Numbered from the stretch's first letter, positions 21,293 through 31,359 are shown. The stretch: 64,000 bases of DNA from Pictodentalium vernedei (GCA_031216915.1 CM062296.1:142766344-142830343), one strand, 5' to 3'. Notes: generated by a model from the letters alone, not told the origin. Made by a program: numbers and translations.

Positions 21293-23028
21293 GTCCATGT
21301 CAACATTGTGGATATGAGCCAAGTTTACCATCAGCTAGGGTGACTTGTGAAAATAAAACCATATCAATCTCTCAGCAGTGGGACAACCAAACCTTAAGTA
21401 AATCACAGTCAGAAGACCCAGATATAGTAAGTATCAAGAAGCTCAAGGAGCAAGGAAGTGAACGTCCCCCATACGAAGATATGTCTCGGCGGTCAAGGGC
21501 TGCCAAGTCATATTGGAATCAATGGGACAGCTTGCTGTTAAAGGAAGGTCTTCTATACAGAAAGTTTGAAAGCTGTAATGGGAAGAAAATAAAATGGCTG
21601 CTATACTATTGCCAGAGAAACTAAGAAATGATGTTTTGCTTGAACTACATGCTGCAAAGACTGCCTGTCACCTGGGGTTCAAAAGGACGTTGGATAAGGT
21701 GCGACAGCGATTTTACTGGCACACGGTTTCCAGCGATGTTAAGGATTTTTGTAGGAAATGTCCAAAATGCCCAAGTAGGAAAACTGGGGGCAGAAAGAGG
21801 TGCGCAAGCTTGCGGCAATGTCGAGTAGGATTTCCAGGTGAACGTATAGCTATGAACATAATGGGATCATTGCCCACCACTGAAAGCGGAAACAAATATA
21901 TCCTAGTCATCAGTGATTATTTCACCAAATGGAAAGAGGCAGTAGCGATTAGTGATATGGAAGCTACAACCGTTGCAGATGATGTTGTGAAGGAGAATAT
22001 CTGCAAATTTGGGGTTCCGAGAGAACTGCATTCAGACCGAGGCAGCAACTTTGAATCGTCCATCATTCGAGAAGTGTGTGGTATACTCGGAATACACAAG
22101 ACAAGGACCACACCATACCACCCTCAGGCAGACTGGATGATTGAGCGGTTTAATCGAACACTTGGAGATATGCTGTCTCTTACGGTTAATTCAAATCAGA
22201 AAAACAGGGATGAGGTACTTCCATTTGCCATGATGGCCTATAGGAGCTCCCTTCATCAATCTACAGGCGAGACACCTAATGCCATGACGTTCGGGCGAGA
22301 AATCGATCTTCCCTTGGATGTACTGAGTCCTCCCACACCGAATGAGCCACAGTCTGTGACAGAATATGCAGAAGTTCTCAAGCAGAGGCTGCGAGCTGCA
22401 CATGAGAATGCCAGACGAACCTTAGAGGGTAGCATGAAGAGGCAGAAACGAGGACACGATAAGAGAGCCTTCGGCGATCCATTTCCCATGGGGAGCGCTG
22501 TGTGGCTACATAACCCGGTTCGCAAAAAGGGGTCTTCCCCAAAGCTGCATTGTCCATGGGAAGGGCCATTTCTGGTTACCCACAAGCTAAATGATGTTGT
22601 GTACCGTATTAAGAAAGCCCCAGGAAGCCGACCACAGGTAATCCATTTTGATAGGCTAAAACCATATTTAGGGGCGTGTGATAAGTCATGGATGTCATCA
22701 GCACGGAGGGGATCCGCCGTGTCATCGACGAATTCTCGGGGAACTATTGGCAACAGCAGTGATTCTACATTGGCCGACCGTGCAAGACCTGTGGTGATAG
22801 ATGTGACCTGTGGTGATAGATGTGGAAGAGACAGAGTGTGGAAATGACAGTTATGTAAATACGGTTAGGAATGATACCAAGTGTGAGGACATTAAGAGGG
22901 AGGATGATGTTTCGAATGATGGTATGATAGAAACTGGCGAAAACTCTTCACCGTCACCTTGGTCACTTGGGGTACCATATGGCTTGCGGCCTCGTCGCAA
23001 ACCTCCTTCACGATTTGGATGGGATTAA
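21293..23028 (+). pseudogene. pol: gypsy integrase and pol C-terminus
   Basis: The zinc-binding HHCC part reads ELHAAKTACHLGF ... FCRKCPKC. The catalytic core keeps all three acidic residues: VISDYFTKW, LHSDRGSNF and ADWMIERFN, where W replaces the usual G before the last motif. A C-terminal tail with PWEGPFLV and VIHFDRLKPY follows, as in other Ty3/gypsy integrases without a chromodomain that I can recognise. A frameshift near 21590 separates this frame from the RNase H linker. A 19-bp tandem duplication at 22786-22823 shifts the last ~70 codons (22810-23028, ending GLRPRRKPPSRFGWD) into another frame. Confidence 0.92.
22786..22823 (+). repeat. 19-bp tandem duplication in pol
   Basis: GACCTGTGGTGATAGATGT occurs twice back to back (22786-22804, 22805-22823). 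Nineteen bases is not a multiple of three, so it shifts the frame at the end of pol. The two copies are identical, so the duplication is recent. Confidence 0.95.
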
Positions 23029-23045
23029 CATACAATTTTGAACAA

Positions 23046-23069
23046 GAACATACTTTCTTTTCTTGCAGT
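23046..23069 (+). promoter_or_regulatory. candidate 3' splice site ahead of third gypsy ORF
   Basis: ACTTTCTTTTCTTGCAG: a pyrimidine tract ending in CAG at 23066-23068, five bases before the ATG at 23074. It lies 40 bases after the pol stop. It would let the third ORF be expressed from a spliced message, as envelope-position genes often are in retroelements. Confidence 0.6.
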
Positions 23070-23073
23070 AAAA

Positions 23074-23693
23074 ATGGCCAGAACAAAGATGACTGCTCGT
23101 AAATCTCCAGCAAAGAGACCACCCGTTGCGACGTTTCCAGTAACGCAGGATGATTCGGATAGACACTCTGTTGATCACCGTTGTAAAACATATGGACAGA
23201 CGTATAACAGTGCTTCATCGTTGAGAAGACATGTTTATGACAGACATACTAAGCATGAGGACTATCGTTGCCCGGAAAGTCCAAACAGACGTTTTTCTAG
23301 GAAGTTGATAGAGAGAGACATCATAGTTTAAAGCATGCAGAAAGGGGGCGTTCAGTTGCTAGGAGTCGTTCCGTAACACCACTGATGACCTCAGCAGCAG
23401 TTTCTAGAGCTCCGGATCGTGGGGTGACTGGTGCACGCGAAGGAAGTGTTCTAAGACTGTGCCCTTCTGATGACGAGAGTATTTTCTCTACTGCCAGTCA
23501 CGCTCCTAAGAAACGTCGTCTCTCGTGTCTCCTTGACGAAGATAATAGTGTGGTTCCAAAACCTGTCTGCATTGAGTTGGATAATCGCGCATGTTGTACA
23601 TTCTTTGAAGAGAAGATCATTCAGAAGTTTTATGTGAGGGACAAATGTGTTGAGACATTGACCCGAGAAAGGACCTATGCACTGAAGCATTAG
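23074..23693 (+). pseudogene. third gypsy ORF: histone-H3-tail-like start, C2H2-like zinc fingers
   Basis: The ATG at 23074 begins MARTKMTARKSPAKRPP. Residues 2-11 match the histone H3 N-terminus at nine of ten positions (Q5 replaced by M), including the K4 and ARKS/K9 contexts. Next comes a C2H2-like unit, HRCKTYGQTYNSASSLRRH..H, and the start of a second, YRCPESPNRRFS. In both, the second cysteine position is occupied by another residue (Y, S). A frameshift near 23300 ends the first frame at 23331. Downstream, 23385-23693 continues in another frame with a basic patch (APKKRR) and an FEEKIIQKFY segment. Its position between pol and the 3' LTR is that of an envelope gene, but I see no signal peptide or membrane segment. 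Function unknown; a chromatin-targeting role is only a hypothesis. Confidence 0.7.
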
Positions 23694-24340
23694 AAAATTG
23701 ACCGGGACGTGTCAATCCAAGGGGTGGGCATTGTAGGGGTGACTTTCCTTAATTTATGATGATTCTCTAAGATTGGACATTATTTTCGCGCCATTCGATT
23801 CTGAGGTATAAATAGCAGGGCTGGGGTAATTGTAATTGGTAATTGTAATTACCTGTAATTAATTACTTTTTTAAAGTAATTGGCTGTAATTGGTAATTGA
23901 GGATTTTTTCACTTACTTGTAATTGTAATATAATTAATTACATTGAAAATTCTCCTGTAATTGCAATTACTTTTCAATTACTTTCAATTACATTTAGCAA
24001 AAAATATTTTCAAAACTTACATTCAGTGTTCAAAAATCCAGTATGTTTCAATACTTATGTCTCTCTTATTACAGTATTAGTATCTATGGTGTTGAGATTT
24101 GTTTGATGAATTGTTTGCAAGAGTGTGTTTAGATAATGATAACATTGCTTGGATTGCTTGTGCTGAGAGAATCATTTGAATGTCAAATGGCTTATGTTTT
24201 GATAATCATGTATACTTCTAACAGTAATTCTCTTTGGTCTTTTTCACACAAAAAATGTTAAGTTTGTCTTTTAAAATAAAATATGGCTGCACAGAGTTAT
24301 AAAATACCCCTGCTTTCAACTTATTCTCATTGTCGCTTAG

Positions 24341-24487
24341 CGTTTCATTATAAACACGTCTAGTTTAACTTTGCATTTTGACATACCAGATAATGCAACA
24401 GGAACTATAAAAGCGAGATGCAAACACTGCACATCAGTTATTTCTGGATCATCGAAATGTACATCAAACTTTCTAACTCATCTAAAG
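24341..24487 (+). pseudogene. BED zinc-finger exon of a hAT transposase
   Basis: The open frame encodes ARCKHCTSVISGSSKCTSNF followed by LTHLK, a BED-type finger (C-x2-C ... S-N-x-L-x-x-H-L). It ends in AAAG at 24487, followed directly by GTAAGA, a good 5' splice donor. hAT transposases commonly begin with a BED finger. The catalytic exons are absent here. Confidence 0.7.
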
Positions 24488-24512
24488 GTAAGATTTTTAA
24501 AAATTAACATTA

Positions 24513-24748
24513 TTAATTGACACTTTACCCAACGTGAATAGCAGACAACACTTGCAAAATAAATTCTCGAATGACTAAAAATGTTCAACAATGTTTGTCT
24601 CAATCAAAAACATAGTTTTTCACCCCTCATTGGAATAAGCTTGTTCCAATGAGGGGTCATAAGCTATGTTTTTGAGACAAAAATTAAAAACAAAATAAAA
24701 TTTGAATGGAGATTTTTGCAATAAACTGTATTTATGAGTTTCAGTTAA
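24513..24748. mobile_element. TTAA-target MITE, copy D (degenerate)
   Basis: Contains the same inner sequence (ACTTTACCCAACGTGAATAGC, shortened palindrome AACATAGTTTTTCACCCCTC with centre TTGGAATAAGCTTGTTCC). The right terminus is decayed, so its end is approximate. It lies within the hAT-like element. Confidence 0.6.
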
Positions 24749-25744
24749 GGCATGAACACTTTAATTCAAAACTACATTAGTTTCTTTTGTCCCAATTTGT
24801 GTTTCAATTAGGAGATTAACACTTGAATCTAAAACTATGTTTAGTTTCTTTTGTCCAATTCGAGTTTCAATTAGGGGATTAACTGTACTGAAAGAAAACC
24901 AATTAACTTGACTTGCTGATCTAACTCATTCACTTCAGCTATTACCTGTCACAAATGAGTTGTTGTGTAATAAACTTCAAATTATGTTCTCATGCGGGTT
25001 CATTTCATATAGACTTATTCTCAATCTTAAACAATTTTCAGAATTTTTCTCAGCATTTTGTCATGAGGTAATAATATTTCATTGAGCAGTTATTTCTGGT
25101 ATTATTATATTGTTTATACCCCTGGCACCAACAGCTTGCCAGAAGTGTATATAAAACTTTTTACAACAAGCAAACATGACGAAATTGCATCTCTTAATTT
25201 TGCTTTGTATTACTGAGTGTTTCTTGTTATTTCATAGTGCAATAAAGTATACACTACATTGAGGGTGGATTATGGCCAAATCACCTGACAGTTGTATTTT
25301 CCACCAATATAAATTCATAATTTCTGAGAAAGGGCTTAAAAACCACTTGCAAATGTTCTGTTGATAGACTTCCATGTTAACCCTGGGGTCTACCAAAAGA
25401 TAATTTGTCAGTGATTTCTCCAAAAAGTTGTGAAAAGTAATTGAAAGTAATTAATTACTTTTCAAAAAGTAATTGTAATTGTAATTAATTACTTTTAAAA
25501 AACAAGTAATTGTAATTGTAATTGCATTTCCCCAATGTAATTGTAATTGTAATTAATTACTTTCAATGTAATTGACCCCAGCCCTGATAAATAGTGGAGT
25601 AGGGCGCCAATCGCTCTCTCTTCCGTTGGCGTACTCATGCGAGACACTCGAATCTAGGTGAGGTTATTTGGTTGTTTTCTGTATGCATTAGAACAAATAA
25701 ATCTGTGATCAATACGCCAGTATTCTCCTTCCTTTACACATTGT

Positions 25745-26440
25745 GACGAAACCCGTTAAGCAAACTCTACAATACGAAGTTCGATGAATTGCTCGCGACC
25801 TCATTGTGGCACTCTGTTGGTATGGGTTCCCCACGCCTCGTCGCTTATCGTTTACCGGTACCTTTTCCCAGTGCTTGACTAGTTCTGATGCGATGTGGTC
25901 TTGATTGTCTGGATTTCTGCCCTCTACTTGAATACTCTGTGAATGACTTCCTTTGTTTCTTTTATTCACCTATTTCTAAAATGCTTTCGAACTCGACCCC
26001 CCCCCCCCCCCCCCCCCCCCCATCATTCTCATCGTCCTAATAAGATTGCTGTTCCGCACTCTCCGATTATCGTATTTAATCTTATTTACTTATTTCGTGT
26101 TTGTTGGTATTTTTCTTTTGCTAAACCCTGTTCTCGTCGCTTTCTACCTTCTTGAGTTTTCCACTCCTCCTGTTCGCATCACATTTGACTTTTCTGCCAT
26201 TATATGGCCTTTTTCAGTTCGTCATTCACTCTGAACCCAAGTTTCCGTGTTGGTACCCTAATGTGAAGTCCAACAGCTTCCTTCCATTCCTGCGGACTTC
26301 TTATCCACGCCCTGAATGCCTTCTTCCTTATCACCTATATCATTGCTTACATTTTAGCAGGACTGATCAGCCCCAGCCCCGTAAACAGCCCTGTAACCAA
26401 TTTTTACAGGGCGGAAAACCAGCCCTGTGAATATTCCTCT
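25745..26440 (-). pseudogene. LINE linker-region fragment
   Basis: Minus-strand frames include IQGVDKKSAGMEGS/AFRAWIRSPQEWK near 26290-26350 and VEGRNPDNQDHIASELVKHW near 25880-25940. These resemble the region between endonuclease and reverse transcriptase of non-LTR elements. It lies on the far side of the gypsy element from the LINE RT fragment at 15847-17850 and in the same orientation, so it may be the other half of one LINE interrupted by gypsy; I could not join the two by sequence. A 25-base poly-C tract is at 25997-26021. Confidence 0.4.
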
Positions 26441-26442
26441 AA

Positions 26443-26730
26443 AATACTTAACTGGTAGAGTGCTAATTTATTTTTAAGCCTGCAAGTATGTTACATGTAC
26501 AAGAGTTCTAGACATTGGAGGTCCTATTGTACATAAATATTCAATTGTTTCAGTTTACTGTACTGTTGCACATAAATATTCAATTATTTCAGTTTACTGG
26601 AGAATGCCTATAGGCACTCTCCAATAAAATAACACAATTTAATATTTATTAACGAAGGGTATTTAACATTGACAAGTACTGCAGATGGCAAAGGCCACTA
26701 TATTTGGCTTTCAACACTCAACCAGTTAAG
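26443..26730. mobile_element. MITE with ACTGGTAGAGTGC ends (GGGAGAGTGCC family)
   Basis: Left end ACTGGTAGAGTGCTAA, right end near CAACACTCAACCAGTTAAG. Central palindrome TACTGGAGAATGCC-TATA-GGCACTCTCCA. Similar ends frame 47687-47911. Confidence 0.65.
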
Positions 26731-26926
26731 CGCCAATATTTTTAAAGCTCTCAAAATAGCAGAGTGCGTTTTTTTTCACTTAATCTGAATATGTATTAGA
26801 ACGTTGTTCTTCCAGCTGGAGTTCCGTTTATATAGAACACATTTCTAATTTGACAGATCTAAGAATGTGATTGTGAAGTATGGCTTTGCATAAATTCCAT
26901 AGGTATAAAAAAAATTGTTACAAACT

Positions 26927-27178
26927 TTAACCCTTTACCCAACGTAACGGCCAAAACCGGCCAGCGCTATTCTCAAAAATCGCCAATTAATTTTCACTAT
27001 TTTTTTCATTTTTTGTCTCAAAAACATAGGTTATGACCCCTCGTTGGAACGAGCTCGTCGAGCTCGTTCCAACGAGGGGTCATAACCTATGTTTTTGAGA
27101 CAAAAAATGAAAAAAATTAGTTATTCAAGAATTTTTTTTGCAAGTGTCGTCTGCTTTTCACGTTAGGTAAAGGGTTAA
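26927..27178. mobile_element. TTAA-target MITE, copy E (best preserved)
   Basis: TTAA on both sides; CCCTTTACCCAACGTAAC / ACGTTAGGTAAAGGG ends. The centre, 26999-27117, is a perfect palindrome of two 59-base arms around a single T. Confidence 0.92.
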
Positions 27179-27189
27179 AAAAATTTCCA

Positions 27190-27800
27190 TTCGCCTATAA
27201 ATATATGAACATGGTCATCACGACTTCTTCTAAACCATTGGACCGATTTCAGTTAAATTTGAGGTGATAGTTTGTTCTGACATCGTGTTTTGATTTTGTT
27301 CAAATCAACTTGCTCAGCCCAAAGAGAGAGGATGGGGAAAATGGTCCAAAATTAAAAAACAAATTCTCATTAACCAATGGGCACTATGACTTGATATGTG
27401 GTACTGTGCTTTGATAAAGTTTTGTTCAAATGAACCTGGTAAAGCAATTTTTACATTTGCAATGAAAGGGGCAAGATTTTTTGACCAGTCTGAAATTTCC
27501 ATTTTCTGAACCGAAGTGCCGATTTGAACCAAATTTGGTATGTAGGATTATTGAGTCATAAGTACGTGATTCATGGGGAACAAAATTCCCGTGGGAAACC
27601 TGGGTCTAAAAATAGAAATATTTTCAAATGCCCATATTTCCCAAACCACACGGAACGAACTGTTATTTGGTATGCAAAATCTGAGAACCCGTAGAATGGA
27701 ATGTTAAAACAATGTCATCGGTTGTGTCATGGTGTTCTGTATAGGTGGGGCGGGGGGGGGGCGGGGGGGGGGGGGGGGGGTGACGAAAAAATGCAGAGTC
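27190..27800. repeat. degenerate dispersed repeat (AAATTTGGT..GAACC family) with poly-G
   Basis: Phrases such as GAACCAAATTTGGTATG, CAAATGCCCATATTTCCC and GAATGGAATG recur in other orientation at 37.56-37.95 kb and 43.4 kb. It ends at a G-rich run (18 G at 27763-27780). Confidence 0.5.
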
Positions 27801-28918
27801 AGCACATCTGCAAAAAGTTTAAAAATCTTCTCCACAACCAATGATCAAAATCTTTATATTTTTTTGGAAAACAGCATCCATAAGAGGGTAAGATACCAGT
27901 TTGTTCAAATTAAGCCCCTTGGTTCATCATATTTGGGCTCAACACAGGAGCCCAAATTTTAACTTGGGACAATATGAGAAGTACTCTTTAAAGAATCTTC
28001 TTCTCCAGAACCACCAGTCAGAATATTAATATCAGGTACACAACATCGCTATAGGGTTCAGATTCAAGTTTCTTAAATCAACTCCCCAGTCAATATTTGG
28101 TCTCCCAATAGGGGCCCTAATTTTAACTTAGTGCAATATAAGGAATATTTTTTACAAATCTGCTTCTTCAGACCCACCATTCAGAATCTTGTGATATTTG
28201 GTATACGGCATTCTTGGGGAGGTTGGATCTACGTTTGTTCAAACCAAGTCCCTGGGTTAATATTTGGTCTCTATTTTGGAGCCCAAATTTTAATCCAGTC
28301 CAATGCGAGGGATTATCTTTAAAAATCTTATTCTCACAAACCCCTACCAGGATCGTTCGATATATGGAATACACCATCCTTAGGTAAGCCAGATTCAAGT
28401 TATTCAACCAAAGTCCCTGGGTTAATTCATTAATCCAAGGTGAAGAATAATTTTTAAAACTCTTCTTCTCCAGACCAGTCAGAATCTTTTAATATATGAT
28501 ATACAGAATCCTAACAGGGGTTTGATCCAACCTTGTTCAAATCAAGCCCATCGGTTTCTAATTGGGCTCGCTACTGGGACCAAAAATTTAACTTTGTGCA
28601 ATATGGGGAATCAGCTTTCAAAATCTTCTTCAGTTCCACTGGTCAGAATCCTTTGGCGTTTGGTATACAGAATCCTTGGGTGTGGTGGACAGATTCAAAT
28701 TTGTTCATATCAAAGCCCTCGATTAATATTTGGACTCCCAACTGAGATTTAAAAATCTTCTCACGAACCCCCAACGAGAATCATTTTGTATCTGGTATAC
28801 ACCATCCTCAGGGGAGTCAGATTCAAGTTTGTAAAAAATCAAGCTTCTGGATTAATATTAGGGCTCCCTATTGAGGGAATAATCTTCATTACTACTAGTC
28901 AAAATCTTTTGATATATA

Positions 28919-30445
28919 TTATTCAAAAAAGTAGGGGATATTTGACAAAAGTGAGATATATGAAGAAATATATTTATATTTTCATCAGAAAGACAGTTGA
29001 GGCATTGCACTGTGTCATCTGCTGAGTGATTTCAGAGATAGTTGGATGTCTAACAAGCACACATTCCACGCACTGAGCTGCAGAAGACACGGACGGCCAG
29101 TCAGAGAATTTACCACATTTAGTCCAAGATTTCAGTACCTTGTAAATCCTCCTCGGTTCGCGAAACAAGTGCGGATCAGAAGTGGCATACTCTTCATCAA
29201 ACGTCCAATATCAGCTTGACAGATGGTATTCCAGTTTTCCTGCAGTGCAGCGGCGAGTTCCTGGACATTGGTGGGGGCTGTTGGCGTTATCCTAGGCGCC
29301 TGCCATGCAAATCCCAGACATGCTCGACTGGTGAAAGGTCTGGACTTAGTGCTGGCCAAGACATTGTAGTGATGTTCTGCTCCTGGAGGGACTGTCTAGC
29401 GGCGCGAGCCCTGTGGGCTCTTGCATTGTCGTCTTTGAAAATGAATCGACGGCCGTGACGTCGCACAAATGACGTCACATGAGCTGCTAATATGTTGTCA
29501 CGGTAGTACTGCCATTTGACACGCCCTTGGATGACATGTACATAATGATGTTCTGCTTGTCCTGGTTATGCCTCCCCACACCATAACCGATCCACCACCA
29601 AAACGACCGTGCTGCCTAACGGTAACGTCATGGCATCGTTCGTTCCGCCGCTGCCACACTCTGTTTCGTCTGTCGTGGAAGTCGAGAGTGAACCTCGATT
29701 CATCGGAAAACATGACGTTGCACCACCGACGATTGTCCCAGCGCTGTCATGCTCCACACCAATTACGCCTTGCTGCGATGTGACGTTCAGTCAAACGTGG
29801 ATTTATTCGAGGTCGTCGAGCGTACAAATTCCAGCTGTATTGGCGATTTCGGATAGTCTGACCACTGACTCGCACATCTGTCGCACGGTGCAGCTGCTGT
29901 CCAATTTCTGAGGCACTTTGATGGCTGTTACGTTATGACGTCGTTCGGATGAAACGATCCTGGTTAGCAGTTGTCGCCCATGGACGACCTGACCGACGTC
30001 TGTCATCAACATTGCCTGTCTAATGGTAGCGTGACCACAACCTGCTAATCACCTATTGAGCAACGTTGAGAATTTGAGCCACTGCAGTCTCTGTTGTCAG
30101 CTTCCAACATACCAACGGCACGTAAACGTTCGTCACGTGTCAGCCTTCGCATACCTCAAAAGTTAAGTTATGTCCAGAAACAATTGATGGACGAGTTTAT
30201 ACCAATAAAAGAACGATGAGACCTCCGAAAAAGCCCGCCCAGTACAAATGAAAATTTCAAAACGTACCCCACAGACATTAACGCGGCGCTCGTGTGAAAA
30301 ACCTGCACGAAGTTTTCGTGGGCTGGTGACATTCATGATCCACACTGAACTTGGTAACATATTGATGTGTCAAATCACGCGTATCCAATACCATTTTTCG
30401 AAAATACCAACATCAGTTTGGAAATCCTCTACTTTTTTGGAATAG
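28919..30445 (-). mobile_element. Tc1-like DNA transposon (1527 bp, decayed)
   Basis: Terminal inverted repeats TTATTCAAAAAAGTAGGGGAT (left) and the complement of CTATTCCAAAAAAGTAGAGG (right), flanked by TA (28917-28918 and 30446-30447). The flanks are the two halves of one unit of the 165-bp array. It carries a broken transposase gene on the minus strand. Confidence 0.9.
29132..30152 (-). pseudogene. Tc1-like transposase, DD34E, frameshifted
   Basis: Starts MRRLTRDERLRAVGM at 30152 (helix-turn-helix region). The catalytic domain shows FSDESRF (first D) and GGGSVMVWGGI. It continues with FKDDNARAHRA (second D) and WPALSPDLSPVEHVWD, where E follows the second D after 34 residues, so the triad is DD34E. 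The C-terminus is TNVQELAAALQENWN ... GGFTRY with a stop at 29132. Stops and frame changes occur in the N-terminal half, between the first and second D, and after the third motif. In intact relatives this enzyme cuts and pastes the element at TA. Confidence 0.9.
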
Positions 30446-31002
30446 TATATGTTATACAGCATCCTTACAGGGGTCTGATTCAAGTTTATTCAAATGAAGT
30501 CCCTCGGTCGATAATTTGGTTTTCTATGGGAGTATGAATTTTAACTTAGTGCAATGAGGATATAATCTTCAAACATCTTCTTCAGATCCACCAGTCAGAG
30601 AATCTTTTTATGTTTGGTGTGCAGCGTCGTTATTAGTTAGGGGGGGGGGGGGGGCAGATTTAAGTCAGTCCAAATCAAGTCCCTCGATAAATAAATATTT
30701 AGGTTCCTTATTGGAGGCCGAATTTTGACTTGGCGCAATATGAGGAATATTCTTTCAAAATCTTATTCTCAGGAACCACCATGGGGGATTTTTTTGATAT
30801 CTGGTACAACATCATCCTTAGGGAAGTCAGATTCCAGTTGTTCAAATCAAGTCCCTCGGTTAATATTTAGCCCACCTATGGGAACCAAAATTTTAACACG
30901 TGCAGAATGAGGAATAATCTCTAAAAATCTTCTTCAGATCCATCTGTCAGAATTATTTCATGTATGATATACAGCCCCCCTTAGGAAGGTTAGGTGGTGT
31001 CT

Positions 31003-31349
31003 GGGGGGCATGGTGGCTCAGTGATTACAGCATTGGACTTCAAACCCAAGGGTTCAGGGTTTGATCCCACCCGGAGTAAATGCGTTGCATCCTTGGGTAA
31101 GACACTTAATCCTCATTGCCCATGTGGGGGTGCTGTGCTCTAAGGTATACTGCATGCTGATGGTGCACTTGTCTTCAATCAATAATAAACCTGCTTCTGT
31201 GAAGTTAGTGCATTGAGGAGTCTGATAGTTACTTGCGGCTGCCTCTGGTTCTCTCCAGGTACTCCAAATTCCTCCACCCATAAAACTGTCCGACATGAGG
31301 TGACCCTGGCTGTCAAATGTGTCATCATTAAACCCAATAAATAAATAAA
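31003..31349 (+). mobile_element. tRNA-headed SINE
   Basis: Head GGGGGGCATGGTGGCTCAGTG with box B GGTTTGATCCC, shared body (CATCCTTGGGTAAGACACTT), tail CCCAATAAATAAATAAAG. More diverged than the copy at 42981. Confidence 0.82.
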
Positions 31350-31359
31350 GTATTAAACT

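Larger units (their letters stand above)
23816..25586 (+). mobile_element. hAT-like non-autonomous element inside the gypsy LTR
   Basis: Ends CAGGGCTGGGGTAATTG / CAATTAC-rich ... GACCCCAGCCCTG, with exact 8-bp target duplication ATAAATAG at 23808-23815 and 25587-25594. Both subterminal regions are packed with TAATTGTAATT words. Eight-base duplications and CAGGG ends are hallmarks of hAT transposons. It carries a BED-finger exon (24341-24487) but no transposase core, so it is a deletion derivative. A decayed TTAA MITE sits at about 24513-24748. Confidence 0.88.
17846..25738 (+). mobile_element. Ty3/gypsy LTR retrotransposon with third ORF, 5' LTR missing
   Basis: In order: gag with zinc knuckle, aspartic protease, reverse transcriptase, RNase H, integrase, then a third ORF behind a splice acceptor, then a purine-rich tract (AAGGGGTGGGCA) and a 3' LTR. 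This gene order is Ty3/gypsy (Metaviridae). Several frameshifts and stops make this copy non-autonomous. No 5' LTR is visible: gag starts directly beside a LINE fragment, with only CCTTTACA (17842-17850 region) resembling the LTR's last bases. The LTR itself is interrupted by a hAT-like insertion. Confidence 0.9.
23732..25738 (+). repeat. gypsy 3' LTR (228 bp once its insertion is subtracted)
   Basis: Begins TGTAGGGGTGAC right after a purine-rich tract and ends CCTTCCTTTACA, giving TGTA...TACA inverted ends. It contains a TATA box (TATAAATAG at 23807) and a polyadenylation signal (AATAAA near 25696), in LTR order. A hAT-like element plus its 8-bp duplication splits it at the TATA box. Confidence 0.8.
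27880..30985 (+). repeat. ~165-bp tandem array interrupted by a Tc1 element
   Basis: Units carry TTGATATTTGGTATACAGC, CAGATTCAAGTTTGTTCAA, AATATTTGGNCTCCC and CAATATGAGGAAT-type phrases at roughly 150-170 bp spacing. The array stops in a unit at 28918 and resumes at 30446 on the other side of the Tc1 element. Confidence 0.75.

Noticed and set aside
22256-22753. 165-codon antisense frame over gypsy integrase
   Set aside because: Shadow of the strongly supported integrase on the other strand.
23385-23693. Independent gene separate from the H3-like ORF
   Set aside because: It joins the previous frame through one frameshift and has the same codon character; better seen as the rest of the third gypsy ORF.
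25739-26440. Seamless continuation of the LINE at 15847-17850 across the gypsy insertion
   Set aside because: Orientation fits, but the reverse-transcriptase motifs that should lie at the junction are not visible on either side, so continuity could not be shown.
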